Shown in pieces: positions 55,863-64,000 of a stretch of 64,000 nt of DNA. Under the pieces are notes generated by a model that had not been told where the DNA came from, made no database searches, and saw only the letters and a list, made by a program, of their open reading frames with translations. Source of the stretch: Pyxidicoccus sp. MSG2 (GTDB lineage Bacteria > Myxococcota > Myxococcia > Myxococcales > Myxococcaceae); NCBI RefSeq assembly GCF_026626705.1, contig NZ_JAPNKC010000001.1, forward strand, positions 9,690,001 through 9,754,000, in the 5' to 3' direction. The position numbers and the translations under genes were made by a program. Numbering within the stretch: position 1 is the stretch's first letter; each line of letters opens with the position of its first letter.

Positions 55863-56843
55863 ATGACCCCACTCGACGCGATGGATGTCCCGGCCTCCAT
55901 GCCGGAAACCCCGGTGGTTCCTCCAGCGCGTGCGGGCGGTGGCGGGGTGGAGTTCGCCATTGGCGTCCTCAACGGTGTGGTGGGGGACTACCTGCACCGG
56001 AGCGACAACGGGCTGGCCACGCCGATGGAGCTCTTTCACGACGGGCACCCGCTGGCGCTCGACCGCGAATCGCTTCGTCGCGCATATCCCCACTCGCGGG
56101 GGCGGCTGGCGCTCTGGGTCCACGGGCTCGCCGTCACCGAGGCCGTGTGGTCCTACCCTGAGGATCCGGCGACGACGTACGGCGCGCAGCTGGAGTGCGA
56201 CCACGGCTTCACGCCGCTCTACCTCCGCTACAACACGGGTCTGCACATCTCCGACAACGGTGAGTCCCTGGCGCGGCTGCTGGAGGAACTCGTCGCCGCG
56301 TTCCCGGTGCCCGTCGAGGAGCTCGTCCTGGTGGGCTACAGCATGGGCGGGCTCGTGGTGCGCAGTGCGTGCCACGTGGCCGCCGAGGCGGGCCAGGCGT
56401 GGCTGTCCCGGGTCCGTCGCGCCGTCTATATCGGCGTGCCGCATCTGGGCAGTCCGGTGGAGCGAGTGGGCCGCGCCGTCTCGTGGGTGCTGCGCAACAT
56501 TCCGAATGCGTACACGCAGCTCATCGCGGATGTGGCGGACCTGCGCAGCGGCGGCGTAAAGGACCTGGGCGCGCCCCTGTCCGTCCCGCTGCTCCCGGGC
56601 ATCTCACACCACCTGCTCGTAGGCGCGCTGGCCGCGAGAGAGCGGCACTTCGTCTGCCTGCTGTTCGGAGACGGCGTCGTCCCGCTGACGAGCGCCGCGG
56701 GCAGGGCAGGGGACGCGGAGCACGACCTCCTCGTCACGCCGGAGAACGTGCGCGTCATCCCGGGCGTGCACCATGTCGCGCTGGCGCACGACGCACGCGT
56801 CTACGCGCAGCTCCAGTCCTGGTTCGAGGAGGCGTCCCCATGA
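55863..56843 (+). CDS. Alpha/beta hydrolase
   Basis: A 326-residue soluble hydrolase. LALWVHGLAV is the oxyanion-hole region, the nucleophile is Ser160 in GYSMGG, and GVHHVALAHD near the C-terminus carries the catalytic histidine. The acidic residue is probably in LLFGDGVVPL. It resembles PGAP1-like or lipase-like cytoplasmic hydrolases; no signal peptide is seen. The start has GAGG five bases upstream. It overlaps the next gene by four bases (ATGA). Confidence 0.8.
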   Translation: MTPLDAMDVPASMPETPVVPPARAGGGGVEFAIGVLNGVVGDYLHRSDNGLATPMELFHDGHPLALDRESLRRAYPHSRGRLALWVHGLAVTEAVWSYPEDPATTYGAQLECDHGFTPLYLRYNTGLHISDNGESLARLLEELVAAFPVPVEELVLVGYSMGGLVVRSACHVAAEAGQAWLSRVRRAVYIGVPHLGSPVERVGRAVSWVLRNIPNAYTQLIADVADLRSGGVKDLGAPLSVPLLPGISHHLLVGALAARERHFVCLLFGDGVVPLTSAAGRAGDAEHDLLVTPENVRVIPGVHHVALAHDARVYAQLQSWFEEASP

Positions 56844-57160
56844 AGCGCTGGCGCGGGCTGAAGTCCCTGGTGCAGGACGTGGTGGACAAGGGCGCGACGG
56901 CCATCGAGGGCGTCCACCGGCGCACCGCTGCGGTGCCCTTCCGGTTGCTGCGCCGGATTCGGCCGCTGGATGCGCCCGTCCGCCGCATCCACGAGCTGCA
57001 TGACCTGGCCGTGTCCACCTCGTACGCGATGGTGCGCCTGGTGAACCGCGTGGCCGGCAAGACGGTGGATGTCGCGCTCGACGTGGTGGAGAAGCGCTCG
57101 GCTCGCGTTCGCATTCGCGAGGTGCCGCCTCCGCCGTCGTTGCCTCCGTCCTCGCACTGA
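56840..57160 (+). CDS. Small basic protein coupled to the alpha/beta hydrolase
   Basis: A 106-residue protein starting MKRWRGLKSLVQDVVDKGATAIEGVHRR, with an amphipathic helical pattern and a Pro-rich end (VPPPPSLPPSSH). Its start overlaps the hydrolase stop as ATGA and GAGGAG lies upstream. It lacks a signal peptide. The family is unknown to me. Translational coupling suggests a partner or regulatory subunit of the hydrolase, which is inference. Confidence 0.65.
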   Translation: MKRWRGLKSLVQDVVDKGATAIEGVHRRTAAVPFRLLRRIRPLDAPVRRIHELHDLAVSTSYAMVRLVNRVAGKTVDVALDVVEKRSARVRIREVPPPPSLPPSSH

Positions 57161-57226
57161 GGGGCGCGACGGTAGGCCGATGGCATGGATCAGGAGGGCG
57201 GGGCTTCCGTGATATGAGCCGCGCCC

Positions 57227-57883
57227 ATGCCGCGAAAGCCCGCAGCCCCTTCGCCGCGCCCACGCGGTCGTCCCGGAACGAGTCGGCCGGCCCTGTTGGA
57301 GGGCGCCATCCGTGAGTTCGCGGAGAAGGGATACGAAGGGGCGACGACGGCGGGTATCGCGAGGCGGGCCCGGTCGAACCAGCCGCTGGTCCACCATCAC
57401 TTCGGCAGCAAGGAAAAGCTCTTCCGGCTCGTGCTGGATTCCCTGTTCGAGCAGCTTCAGGAGCGCGTCCTCGCCCCGGAGAAGGACTCTCTCGACGTCC
57501 GAGCGCTGCTCCGGCGCTTCGTCCTGTTCACGGCCGAGCGCCCGGAGCTCGCTCGCATCTGGGTCATCGAGAGCGCCCGTGGAGGGCGGCACGTCAACTA
57601 CATGCTCGAGAAGCACATCGGCCCGCTGTCCGAGCATGTGAGGCCGCTTCTGGCCCAGGCCATGCGCGAGGGCCTGATTCCAGAGGGCGACCCGCGGCTG
57701 CTGCTCTATGCAATCCAGGGACTTGCGAGCTATCCGTTCCTGGTCCCCGAGCAGGTCCGACAGTTGTCGGGTGGCGACCCATGCAGTGCGGAGTTCGCCA
57801 ATGCCTATGCCGACATGGTGCTCGCATTGATGCTGAGTCCGAAGGCAGGCGCCAGGCGGTCGAAGAAGCCGGCGGCGGACTGA
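57227..57883 (+). CDS. TetR-family transcriptional regulator
   Basis: A 218-residue regulator. The N-terminal helix-turn-helix domain (about 18-65, ALLEGAIREFAEKGYEGATTAGIARRARSNQPLVHHHFGSKEKLF) is the classical TetR pattern, and the C-terminal part is a helical ligand-binding domain. It precedes, in the same direction, the aromatic-degradation-like genes starting at 58065. An AT-rich palindrome is at the head of those genes. It probably represses them until a ligand appears. Confidence 0.88.
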   Translation: MPRKPAAPSPRPRGRPGTSRPALLEGAIREFAEKGYEGATTAGIARRARSNQPLVHHHFGSKEKLFRLVLDSLFEQLQERVLAPEKDSLDVRALLRRFVLFTAERPELARIWVIESARGGRHVNYMLEKHIGPLSEHVRPLLAQAMREGLIPEGDPRLLLYAIQGLASYPFLVPEQVRQLSGGDPCSAEFANAYADMVLALMLSPKAGARRSKKPAAD

Positions 57884-58037
57884 CGGCCTCGTAACACCGG
57901 CCGGGCACGCGGCGGCGCTCCCCAGGGTTGGAGCGGGCACTCGTCCGGAGTGTCTGCCTGGCCGTGCGGCAGCGCACCGGGAGCCCCACTGCATGACGTG
58001 TCGGGCCACGGCACGGGAGCCGCGTCTCTTTACATAA

Positions 58038-58057
58038 TTTATTGATCAATCTATAAA
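58038..58057. promoter_or_regulatory. AT-rich 20-bp imperfect palindrome, probable TetR operator
   Basis: TTTATTGATCAATCTATAAA has arms that match at 8 of 10 positions when folded. It ends 7 bases before the monooxygenase ATG in otherwise very GC-rich DNA, a typical operator position for the TetR-family gene just upstream. Confidence 0.6.
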
Positions 58058-58064
58058 TAACTCC

Positions 58065-59741
58065 ATGCGAGAGGCCCCTCACTCCGAGCTCGTGCGCGTC
58101 TCCGGAGACGGTGGGGGCGGCGGAGTCGACGCACCGTACGAAGTCGCCATCATCGGGTATGGCCCGACGGGGGAGACCGCGGCGAACCTCCTGGGACAGC
58201 TGGGCGTGCGCACCCTTGTCCTGGAGCGGGACTCCGCCGCCTACCCGCTCCAGCGTGCGATTGCCACGGACGACGAGGTCCTGCGCATCTGGCAGTCCAT
58301 TGGACTCGTCGACGCGCTCCTCGAAGACATGCTCACGGACATGGCGGGGGAGGGCGTCGACGCGGCGGGCAGGGTGTTCGCCCGGTTGGAGCCGGAGAAG
58401 ACCGCCAACGGCTTCACGCGGCTCGCGTTCCTCCACCAGCCCTCGGTCGACCGGGTGCTGCGCGCCGGCGCCGGGCGCTTCCCCGAGGACGTCACCGTCC
58501 GGCTCGCCGAAGAAGTCACCTCGTTGGAGGTGACGCCTTCGTATGTGGAGCTCGAGACCTGCTCGCCGTCCCGAGGGGCGCGGCGGGTGCGCGCCCGCTA
58601 CGTCCTGGCCTGCGACGGCGGCAGGAGCCCCACCCGCGAGCGCCTGGGCATCCCCTTCAGTGGACGCACCTGGGAGGACCCCTGGCTCGTCGTGGACGCC
58701 AGGGTCAAGAAGCCCTGGGCCGCGCACAGGAACTTCCGCTACGTCTGCGACCCCCGGTGTCTCGCGGTGGATACGCCCCTGCCGCTGGGGCATCACCGGT
58801 GGGAATTCCCCCTCGCGTCGGCGCACGGTCTGCGCTCGGGAGATTCGGCGCTCGAGCGGGCGTGGGAGTTGCTGCGCGCCCGCGGGGTGTCCGAAGAGCA
58901 CATCGAGCTACAGCGCGCGGTGGTCTACGTGCACCACGTACGAACCGCGGCGCGGTGGCGTCAGGGCAACGTCTTCCTGTGCGGTGACGCGGCCCACGTG
59001 ATGCCGCCATGGGCGGGGCAGGGGATGTCCTCGGGCGTGCGCGACGTGGGCAACCTCGCGTGGAAGCTCGCCGCCGTCCTGCGGGGACAGGCGCCTGACG
59101 CGCTCCTGGATACCTACCAGGAGGAGCGCATGCCGCACGTGCAGGCGATGCAGCGGCTCGCCGTCGGCATTGGCCAGGTCTTCACCCTGCGGCCCTGGTG
59201 GGCGCGCACGCTCCGGGATGCGGCCTTTCGGGCCGTGATGGCCACTCCAGGGCTGAATGCCCTGCTGAAGCGCGGCGACTTCAAGCCCCAGCCGCCATGC
59301 CACGGCGCGGCCGTGTTGCGGAGCCGTCGCGGCGGCCCGGAGGGAACCCTGTTTCCCCAGTCCCTGGTTGCCGACCGCGACGGACGTCCTCGCAGGCTGG
59401 ACGACGTGCTGCCGCCGGGCTTCGTCATCCTGGGCGACGAGTGCGACCCCCGGGCGGTGCTGCCCGCGGGCGCCACCGCGGGGTGGGCGGCCCTCGGCAC
59501 GCGCTTCCTCACGGTGCGCCGCGCGGTGTCCACGGGGGCGGGCGACGAGCTCGCCGACCTGCAGGGCGGGCTCGCCCGGTTCTTCGACAACCATGGCGCT
59601 CGCGTCGTCGTCCTGCGTCCTGACCGTGTCGTGCTCGGACTGGACGGACGCGGGTACGAGCTCCACTGCCCTGAAGTCCTCCGGGCCCCCCGGCGGACGA
59701 CCGGAGGCCTGACACCGGAACTGGAGGCCTCGCATGCGTAG
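58065..59741 (+). CDS. MhpA-like FAD-dependent aromatic monooxygenase
   Basis: A 558-residue flavoprotein monooxygenase. The FAD-binding motif is GYGPTGETAA (31-40), and the second FAD motif is GDAAHVMPPWAGQGMSSGVRDVGNL (starts at 307). The order is that of 3-(3-hydroxyphenyl)propionate hydroxylase (MhpA). It would add a hydroxyl to a phenolic ring using NAD(P)H and O2. The substrate is unknown, and a large polyketide or phenolic compound is possible. It is the first gene of the operon, with the dioxygenase overlapping its stop by 8 bases. Confidence 0.85.
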   Translation: MREAPHSELVRVSGDGGGGGVDAPYEVAIIGYGPTGETAANLLGQLGVRTLVLERDSAAYPLQRAIATDDEVLRIWQSIGLVDALLEDMLTDMAGEGVDAAGRVFARLEPEKTANGFTRLAFLHQPSVDRVLRAGAGRFPEDVTVRLAEEVTSLEVTPSYVELETCSPSRGARRVRARYVLACDGGRSPTRERLGIPFSGRTWEDPWLVVDARVKKPWAAHRNFRYVCDPRCLAVDTPLPLGHHRWEFPLASAHGLRSGDSALERAWELLRARGVSEEHIELQRAVVYVHHVRTAARWRQGNVFLCGDAAHVMPPWAGQGMSSGVRDVGNLAWKLAAVLRGQAPDALLDTYQEERMPHVQAMQRLAVGIGQVFTLRPWWARTLRDAAFRAVMATPGLNALLKRGDFKPQPPCHGAAVLRSRRGGPEGTLFPQSLVADRDGRPRRLDDVLPPGFVILGDECDPRAVLPAGATAGWAALGTRFLTVRRAVSTGAGDELADLQGGLARFFDNHGARVVVLRPDRVVLGLDGRGYELHCPEVLRAPRRTTGGLTPELEASHA

Positions 59742-60681
59742 CAACTGCGCGCTCGCCTATCTCGGCATCGAGGCCCGCTCGCCCGATGACTGGCACGTCT
59801 TCCTGGAGGATGGGCTGGGCCTCGACGTGTCGTGGCGGGAGTCGTACCTCGTCGGGCGGCTGGACGAGCGCGCTTGCCGACTCCTCATCCACCAGGGCCC
59901 CCGCGATGACCTGACGCTCGTGGGTTGGGAGTGTGGGTCGGAGCGCGATGCCGAGGCGAGGGTTGCCGGCTTCCGCGACCGGGGCGCCGCCGTCACGCGC
60001 GGTACCTCGCTGGAAGCGAAGCTGCGGGGCATGGAGGGCTTCTTCAGCCTCCGCGAGCGCAACGGCCTCGTCTTCGAGCTGGCGTGGGGCGCGCACGCGG
60101 AGGCTCCCGTGCGGCTGCCGCTCGTGCCTCACGGCTTCGTGGCCCAGGACGGCGGGCTCGGCCACGTCGCGCTGTTGACGGACGACCTGGAGGCGAGCAC
60201 CCGGGACTACGCCGAGCTGCTGTCGGCGCGCTTGAGCGACCACATCGTCGACCGGGAGCTGGGCCTCGTGCCAATGCGGGTGCGCTTCCTGCGTACCAAC
60301 CCGCGGCACCACTCCCTTGCGCTCGTGCGGGCCTCGCTCCCGTTCAATCCGCTCCCCCGCGGCATCCACCACATGATGTTGCAGATGGCCTCGCCCGACG
60401 ACGTCCAGGACGCCTTCGCGCGCTTGCGGCGTCACGGGTTCATCATCTCGCGCACGATGGGGAAGCATCCCAACGACCGTGTCACCTCGTTCTACGTGCG
60501 CTCCCCCTCGATGTTCGACGTGGAGGTGGGCTCGGGCGCCATCACCGTCGACGACGAGGACACGTGGGCGCCGCGCGAATACCAGGGCATCAGCCTCTGG
60601 GGGCATTCGCTCCGGAGCATGCCCGTCGGTGAGATGGTCCGCGTCGGCCTCGGCCGGCTCTTCAAGAAGGGACACAGATGA
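59734..60681 (+). CDS. Extradiol ring-cleavage dioxygenase (BphC-type, VOC fold)
   Basis: A 315-residue type I extradiol dioxygenase. Iron ligands are His144 (GLGHVALL), His212 or 213 (GIHHMMLQ) and Glu264 (FDVEVG), in BphC spacing. It opens a catechol ring next to the hydroxyl groups, using Fe(II) and O2. Length fits the two-domain BphC family. It overlaps the preceding gene by 8 bases and the next by 4. Confidence 0.9.
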   Translation: MRSNCALAYLGIEARSPDDWHVFLEDGLGLDVSWRESYLVGRLDERACRLLIHQGPRDDLTLVGWECGSERDAEARVAGFRDRGAAVTRGTSLEAKLRGMEGFFSLRERNGLVFELAWGAHAEAPVRLPLVPHGFVAQDGGLGHVALLTDDLEASTRDYAELLSARLSDHIVDRELGLVPMRVRFLRTNPRHHSLALVRASLPFNPLPRGIHHMMLQMASPDDVQDAFARLRRHGFIISRTMGKHPNDRVTSFYVRSPSMFDVEVGSGAITVDDEDTWAPREYQGISLWGHSLRSMPVGEMVRVGLGRLFKKGHR

Positions 60682-61514
60682 ACGCCGTTGCGCCCCAGGG
60701 GTCCTTCGTCGAATGCGCGGATGGGCTGCGCGTCCACTACCACGAGCGCGGCACGGGCTCTCCGGTCGTCTTCATCCATGGAGGCGGCCCGGGCGCGACC
60801 GGGTACAGCAACTTCGACGCGAACATGCGCGCGCTCGAGAAGCACGGCTACCGCGCCATCGCGGTCGACCTCCTGGGCTTCGGCGACTCGAGCCAGCCGG
60901 ACATCCGCTACTCGTACAAGGTGTACGCCAACACCCTCGAGCGGCTCGCTGACGGATTGGGACTCGAGAAGATGGTCCTCGTCGGCAACTCGCTCGGCGG
61001 AGGGACGGCCCTGCAGTACACGCTCGACCACCCGGAGCGGGTGGAGAAGCTGGTGCTCATGGCCCCGGGCGGGCTCGCGTCCAGGGTCCGGTACGCGATG
61101 ATGCCCGGCATCCGCGCGATGTTCTGGGCCATGCTCGCCCCCGGGGGGCCCAACGAGGAGCGCATCCGCGACGTCATCCAGAAGCAGGTCTGGGATTCAT
61201 CGCTCGTCACGGACGCGCTCGTGCGCCAGCGTCTGGGGTCCGCGCTCAAGCAGAGCAAGGCGGCGTTCCGGGGGCCGAGGCTCGCCGACTTCAGCTCGCG
61301 CCTCTCGGAGATTCGCGTCCCGACGCTCGTCCTCTGGGGGACCGTGGACCGCTTCTGCCCGTTCGAGCATGCCTCGAAGCTTGTCTCGAACATCCCGGTG
61401 TGCCGCCTCGTCGCGCTCAGCCAGTGCGGGCACTGGGTGCAGGTCGAGCGGTCCGACGTGTTCGACCGGGAGCTGGCCTCGTTCCTCCTGGAAGGCCGGG
61501 CGGCTTCCGCATGA
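60678..61514 (+). CDS. MhpC/BphD-like C-C bond hydrolase
   Basis: A 278-residue alpha/beta hydrolase with the family motif GGGPGATGYSNF, nucleophile Ser105 in GNSLGG, Asp224 in WGTVDRF and His252 in CGHW. It would hydrolyse the meta-cleavage product of the dioxygenase. The gene order monooxygenase, extradiol dioxygenase, hydrolase matches the first three catabolic steps of the mhp and bph pathways. Confidence 0.88.
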   Translation: MNAVAPQGSFVECADGLRVHYHERGTGSPVVFIHGGGPGATGYSNFDANMRALEKHGYRAIAVDLLGFGDSSQPDIRYSYKVYANTLERLADGLGLEKMVLVGNSLGGGTALQYTLDHPERVEKLVLMAPGGLASRVRYAMMPGIRAMFWAMLAPGGPNEERIRDVIQKQVWDSSLVTDALVRQRLGSALKQSKAAFRGPRLADFSSRLSEIRVPTLVLWGTVDRFCPFEHASKLVSNIPVCRLVALSQCGHWVQVERSDVFDRELASFLLEGRAASA

Positions 61515-62590
61515 GCACCGCGCAGGTACCGGCGGGGCGCATCGACGTCCACCACCACCTGTTGCCACCGTTCTACGTCGAGGCGCTCGCCCGTCACGGG
61601 CAGCGGAGGGTCGCCGGGGCGGCTGTGCCAGCCTGGACGCCGGAGCGCTCGTTGTCCCTCATGGACCTGCACGGCATCCGCACGGCGCTCGTGTCCATCT
61701 CGGCGCCGGGAGTGCACTTCGGCGACGACGCCGAAGCGGCTCGGCTCGCCCGCGCATGCAACGAGTACGCGGCGGAGCTCGGCGCGGACCACCCCGGCCG
61801 GTTCGGCTCGTTCGCGGTGCTTCCGATGCCCTGCGCCGGCCTGGCGGCGGCCGAGGCCGTCCATGCGCTCGACACGCTCGGGGCGGATGGGGTGGTGCTC
61901 CTCGGAAGCAGCCGGGGCGTGTTCCTCGGGCACCCGGACCTCGACGAGCTGATGGCGGAGTTGGACAGGCGCTCGGCCACGGTCTTCGTGCACCCGAACC
62001 TGCACGCGACGAGCGAGACGCTGGGGTTGGAGTTGCCCGGCTTCCTCCTCGAGTTCCTCTGCGACACGACCCGCGCGGCGACGAACCTCATCATCTCTGG
62101 GACACTCGAGAGGTACCCGCGCATCCGCTGGATTCTGGCGCACGCTGGCGGCTTCCTGCCCTACATCGCGTGGCGGCTGTCGCTCGCAAACTTCATGCCC
62201 GAGCTGAGTGAGCGCGCGCCCGCGGGCATCCTCGACTCCATCCGTCGGTTCTACTTCGACACGGCGCTCTCCCCGTCGCCCTATGCGATGGCCGCGCTGG
62301 AGCGGCTCGTCGACCCGACCCACATCCTGTTCGGCAGTGACTTCCCCTTCGCGCCCGAGCCCGTCACCGCGGCCCAGATGCATGAGCTGGGCAGGATGCC
62401 CGGATGGGACGACACGATGCGCGACGGGGTCGCCCGCCGGCATGCGCTGGCACTGTTCCCCCGGCTCGCGGCGGTGGGTGAAAACGTCCCCGCTGCGCCC
62501 GAGGCGCCTCGTGTCACACTCGGCATCCGCGCGAAGCGCGCCATGCTCAAACCCGTGGTCCGGGTGCTCAGCCGGCTGCGGGAGCGTTAG
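61511..62590 (+). CDS. Amidohydrolase-family (ACMSD-like) enzyme
   Basis: A 359-residue amidohydrolase-2 fold protein. The HxH-type metal motif is DVHHHLLPP (12-20), with HPN, HAGG and GSDFPF segments for the other metal and active-site residues. In this family such enzymes often decarboxylate or hydrolyse ring-derived acids. It overlaps the previous stop as ATGA and ends the operon. No hydratase or aldolase gene follows. Confidence 0.85.
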   Translation: MSTAQVPAGRIDVHHHLLPPFYVEALARHGQRRVAGAAVPAWTPERSLSLMDLHGIRTALVSISAPGVHFGDDAEAARLARACNEYAAELGADHPGRFGSFAVLPMPCAGLAAAEAVHALDTLGADGVVLLGSSRGVFLGHPDLDELMAELDRRSATVFVHPNLHATSETLGLELPGFLLEFLCDTTRAATNLIISGTLERYPRIRWILAHAGGFLPYIAWRLSLANFMPELSERAPAGILDSIRRFYFDTALSPSPYAMAALERLVDPTHILFGSDFPFAPEPVTAAQMHELGRMPGWDDTMRDGVARRHALALFPRLAAVGENVPAAPEAPRVTLGIRAKRAMLKPVVRVLSRLRER

Positions 62591-62700
62591 TCCACCACCC
62601 GACGACGCGGTGGGAGCGGGCAGGCAGGCAGCGCTCCCCAGGTTGGGTGCTTCCAGTCCCGCTGCGCCAGCCCCACCTTCCTCGAAGGGGAGCGAGCGCC

Positions 62701-64000
62701 ATGGATTCGGAGGACCCATCCACCGAGCTGGGGGCTGCAAAGGTTCCGCTGGTATCCGCCGAGAGGCAGCAGAAGGTTCGCCGTACACCGCGAGGCAAGA
62801 AGCCCTCGGTGCTGGCGCGGGGTGACTTCCGGAGTGTCGATGAGCGCATGGCCGCGGGCCGGGCCCTGCGCAAGCGCTGTCCCCGGAGTGTCCATGCCCT
62901 GTGGAAGCCCTTCCGGGGGCGGGAGCCGCTGGAGCAGCTCCGCCTCTCCGATGCGACGCGGCTGCCGTGGCTCGTCCCCGTGCGCCACGAGCGCATGGCG
63001 GAGTCGAGCTTCGCCTTCCTCCGGGGCACGCCCTTCGTCATGGCGAGAGACCTGGCGCGCACACCGGTGAGCGGCCTGCGCAGTCAGCTCTGCGGAGACG
63101 CGCACCTGGCCAACTTCGGCCTCTTCGGCACGCCGGAGCGCCGCCTCATCTTCGACCTCAATGACTTCGACGAGACGCTGCCCGGCCCCTTCGAGTGGGA
63201 CGTGAAGCGACTGGCGGCGAGCTGCGTGGTGGCGGCGAGGCAGAACGGGCTCGGCGGTGGGAAGAAGGCGGCCCGGCACGCGGTGAGGGCCTACCGGCGG
63301 ATGATGCGCGAGCTCGCCCCGCAGGGGCTGCTGGAGGTCTGGTCCCGGGGCGTGGATGCGGAGCAGCTCATGCGCGACTGCTCCAGTCCGGATGGACTCG
63401 CGCAGCAGGCCGTGGAGAAGGCCCTGCGCCGCACCAGCGCCCACGCGGTGGAGAAGCTCACCGAGGAACGCGACGGTCAGCGGCACCTCGCGTACCAGCC
63501 TCCGCTGCTCTTCCCGCTCGCCTCGGTGAAGATGGGCATCTCCGCGGCGGAGCTGCGCCGACGGATGAAGCGACTGGCGCTGGGCTACCTGGCCTCGCTG
63601 GACGGCGCCATGAGGGACCTCTGCCTGCGGTACCAGCAGCGCGAGTGGGGCTTCAAGGTGGTGGGCGTGGGCAGCGTGGGGCTCCAGGCCTACGTGGTGC
63701 TGTGCGAGGGCAACGGCGGCAATGACCCGCTGGTGCTCCAGGTGAAGGAGGCACAGGCCTCCGTGCTGGAGCCCCACCTGGGCCCGAGCGGCTTCCGGAG
63801 CCACGGCGAGCGCGTGGTGGTGGGGCAGAAGCGGATGCAGGCCTTCTCGGACCTGTTCCTCGGGTGGACGGAGATAGAGGGGATGGGGACCTTCTACGTC
63901 CGGCAGCTGCGCGACATGAAGGGCTCGCTGGACGTGGAGAAGATGGAGCCGGACGTATTCCTCGAGTACGCGGAGTCCTGCGGCGCCACGCTGGCCCGTG
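62701..64000 (+). CDS. DUF2252 family protein (runs off right edge)
   Basis: 433 complete codons are visible and there is no stop before the window ends. The start MDSEDPSTELGAAKVPL follows GGGGAG. The DUF2252 motifs are LCGDAHLANFGLFG (G132-D133-A134-H135) and IFDLNDFDETLPGPFEWDVKRLAAS, which look like the catalytic loops of kinase-fold enzymes. The domain is widespread and uncharacterised, with a predicted phosphotransferase-like fold. Nothing in the neighbours tells its role. Confidence 0.85.
   Translation, partial: MDSEDPSTELGAAKVPLVSAERQQKVRRTPRGKKPSVLARGDFRSVDERMAAGRALRKRCPRSVHALWKPFRGREPLEQLRLSDATRLPWLVPVRHERMAESSFAFLRGTPFVMARDLARTPVSGLRSQLCGDAHLANFGLFGTPERRLIFDLNDFDETLPGPFEWDVKRLAASCVVAARQNGLGGGKKAARHAVRAYRRMMRELAPQGLLEVWSRGVDAEQLMRDCSSPDGLAQQAVEKALRRTSAHAVEKLTEERDGQRHLAYQPPLLFPLASVKMGISAAELRRRMKRLALGYLASLDGAMRDLCLRYQQREWGFKVVGVGSVGLQAYVVLCEGNGGNDPLVLQVKEAQASVLEPHLGPSGFRSHGERVVVGQKRMQAFSDLFLGWTEIEGMGTFYVRQLRDMKGSLDVEKMEPDVFLEYAESCGATLAR

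Noticed and set aside
55628..55972. A short minus-strand frame across the gap before the alpha/beta hydrolase gene, with a protein-like stretch (SWLDLDTLQHESPLSFPS)
   Set aside because: It overlaps the ends of two plus-strand genes, has lower third-position GC than its neighbours and no ribosome site. It could be a remnant, but the evidence is too weak.

Overview
The window is GC-rich (roughly 68-70 %), densely coding DNA with the features of a Myxococcus-type deltaproteobacterium (Myxococcota). Three Hanks-type Ser/Thr kinases (HRDISPDN or HRDVKGDN catalytic loops), an FHA-AAA+-Fis regulator, many lipoproteins with clear lipoboxes, a groESL operon with CIRCE, and a GGM-tailed GroEL fit this group. 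The genus cannot be fixed from the sequence alone.

Layout. 1-15 kb is mostly accessory: the N-terminus of a kinase, a citronellyl-CoA-dehydrogenase-like enzyme with a MarR regulator, a secreted tandem PAN-domain protein, two receptor-type Ser/Thr kinases, a papain-fold protease with a repetitive acidic tail, a remnant of a ribosomal S4 gene, a lipoprotein with Ig-like and propeller-like parts, and a WD40 protein. From 15 to 45 kb most genes are core or housekeeping: tRNA-Gly(CCC), prfA-prmC-murA, smc, grxC, groES-groEL, rpoZ, pgm and an AmpG-type permease. Between them lie conserved myxobacterial lipoproteins, a TPR protein, a CNNM/CorC-type protein, an unusual FHA enhancer-binding-like regulator and several uncharacterised genes.

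45.5-49.4 kb is a tightly coupled minus-strand operon: lipoprotein, ECF sigma factor, ZAS-type anti-sigma factor, caspase-like protease fused to a predicted outer-membrane beta-barrel, and a second lipoprotein that resembles the first. This is the best candidate here for an undescribed system.

49.6-57.2 kb holds a nucleotidyltransferase-fold protein overlapping a metallophosphoesterase, an ABC ATPase with a giant ABC-permease/M1-aminopeptidase fusion, and an alpha/beta hydrolase with a small partner. 57.2-62.6 kb is a TetR-controlled catabolic-looking operon (MhpA-like FAD monooxygenase, extradiol dioxygenase, MhpC/BphD-like hydrolase, amidohydrolase) with an AT-rich palindrome at its head. 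A DUF2252 gene runs off the right edge.

Regulatory sites read directly from sequence: a perfect CIRCE and sigma-70-like promoter before groES, a second CIRCE-geometry inverted repeat about 160 bp away in front of an uncharacterised gene, sigma-70-like promoters for tRNA-Gly and rpoZ, and strong hairpin terminators after groEL, smc and the WD40 gene.
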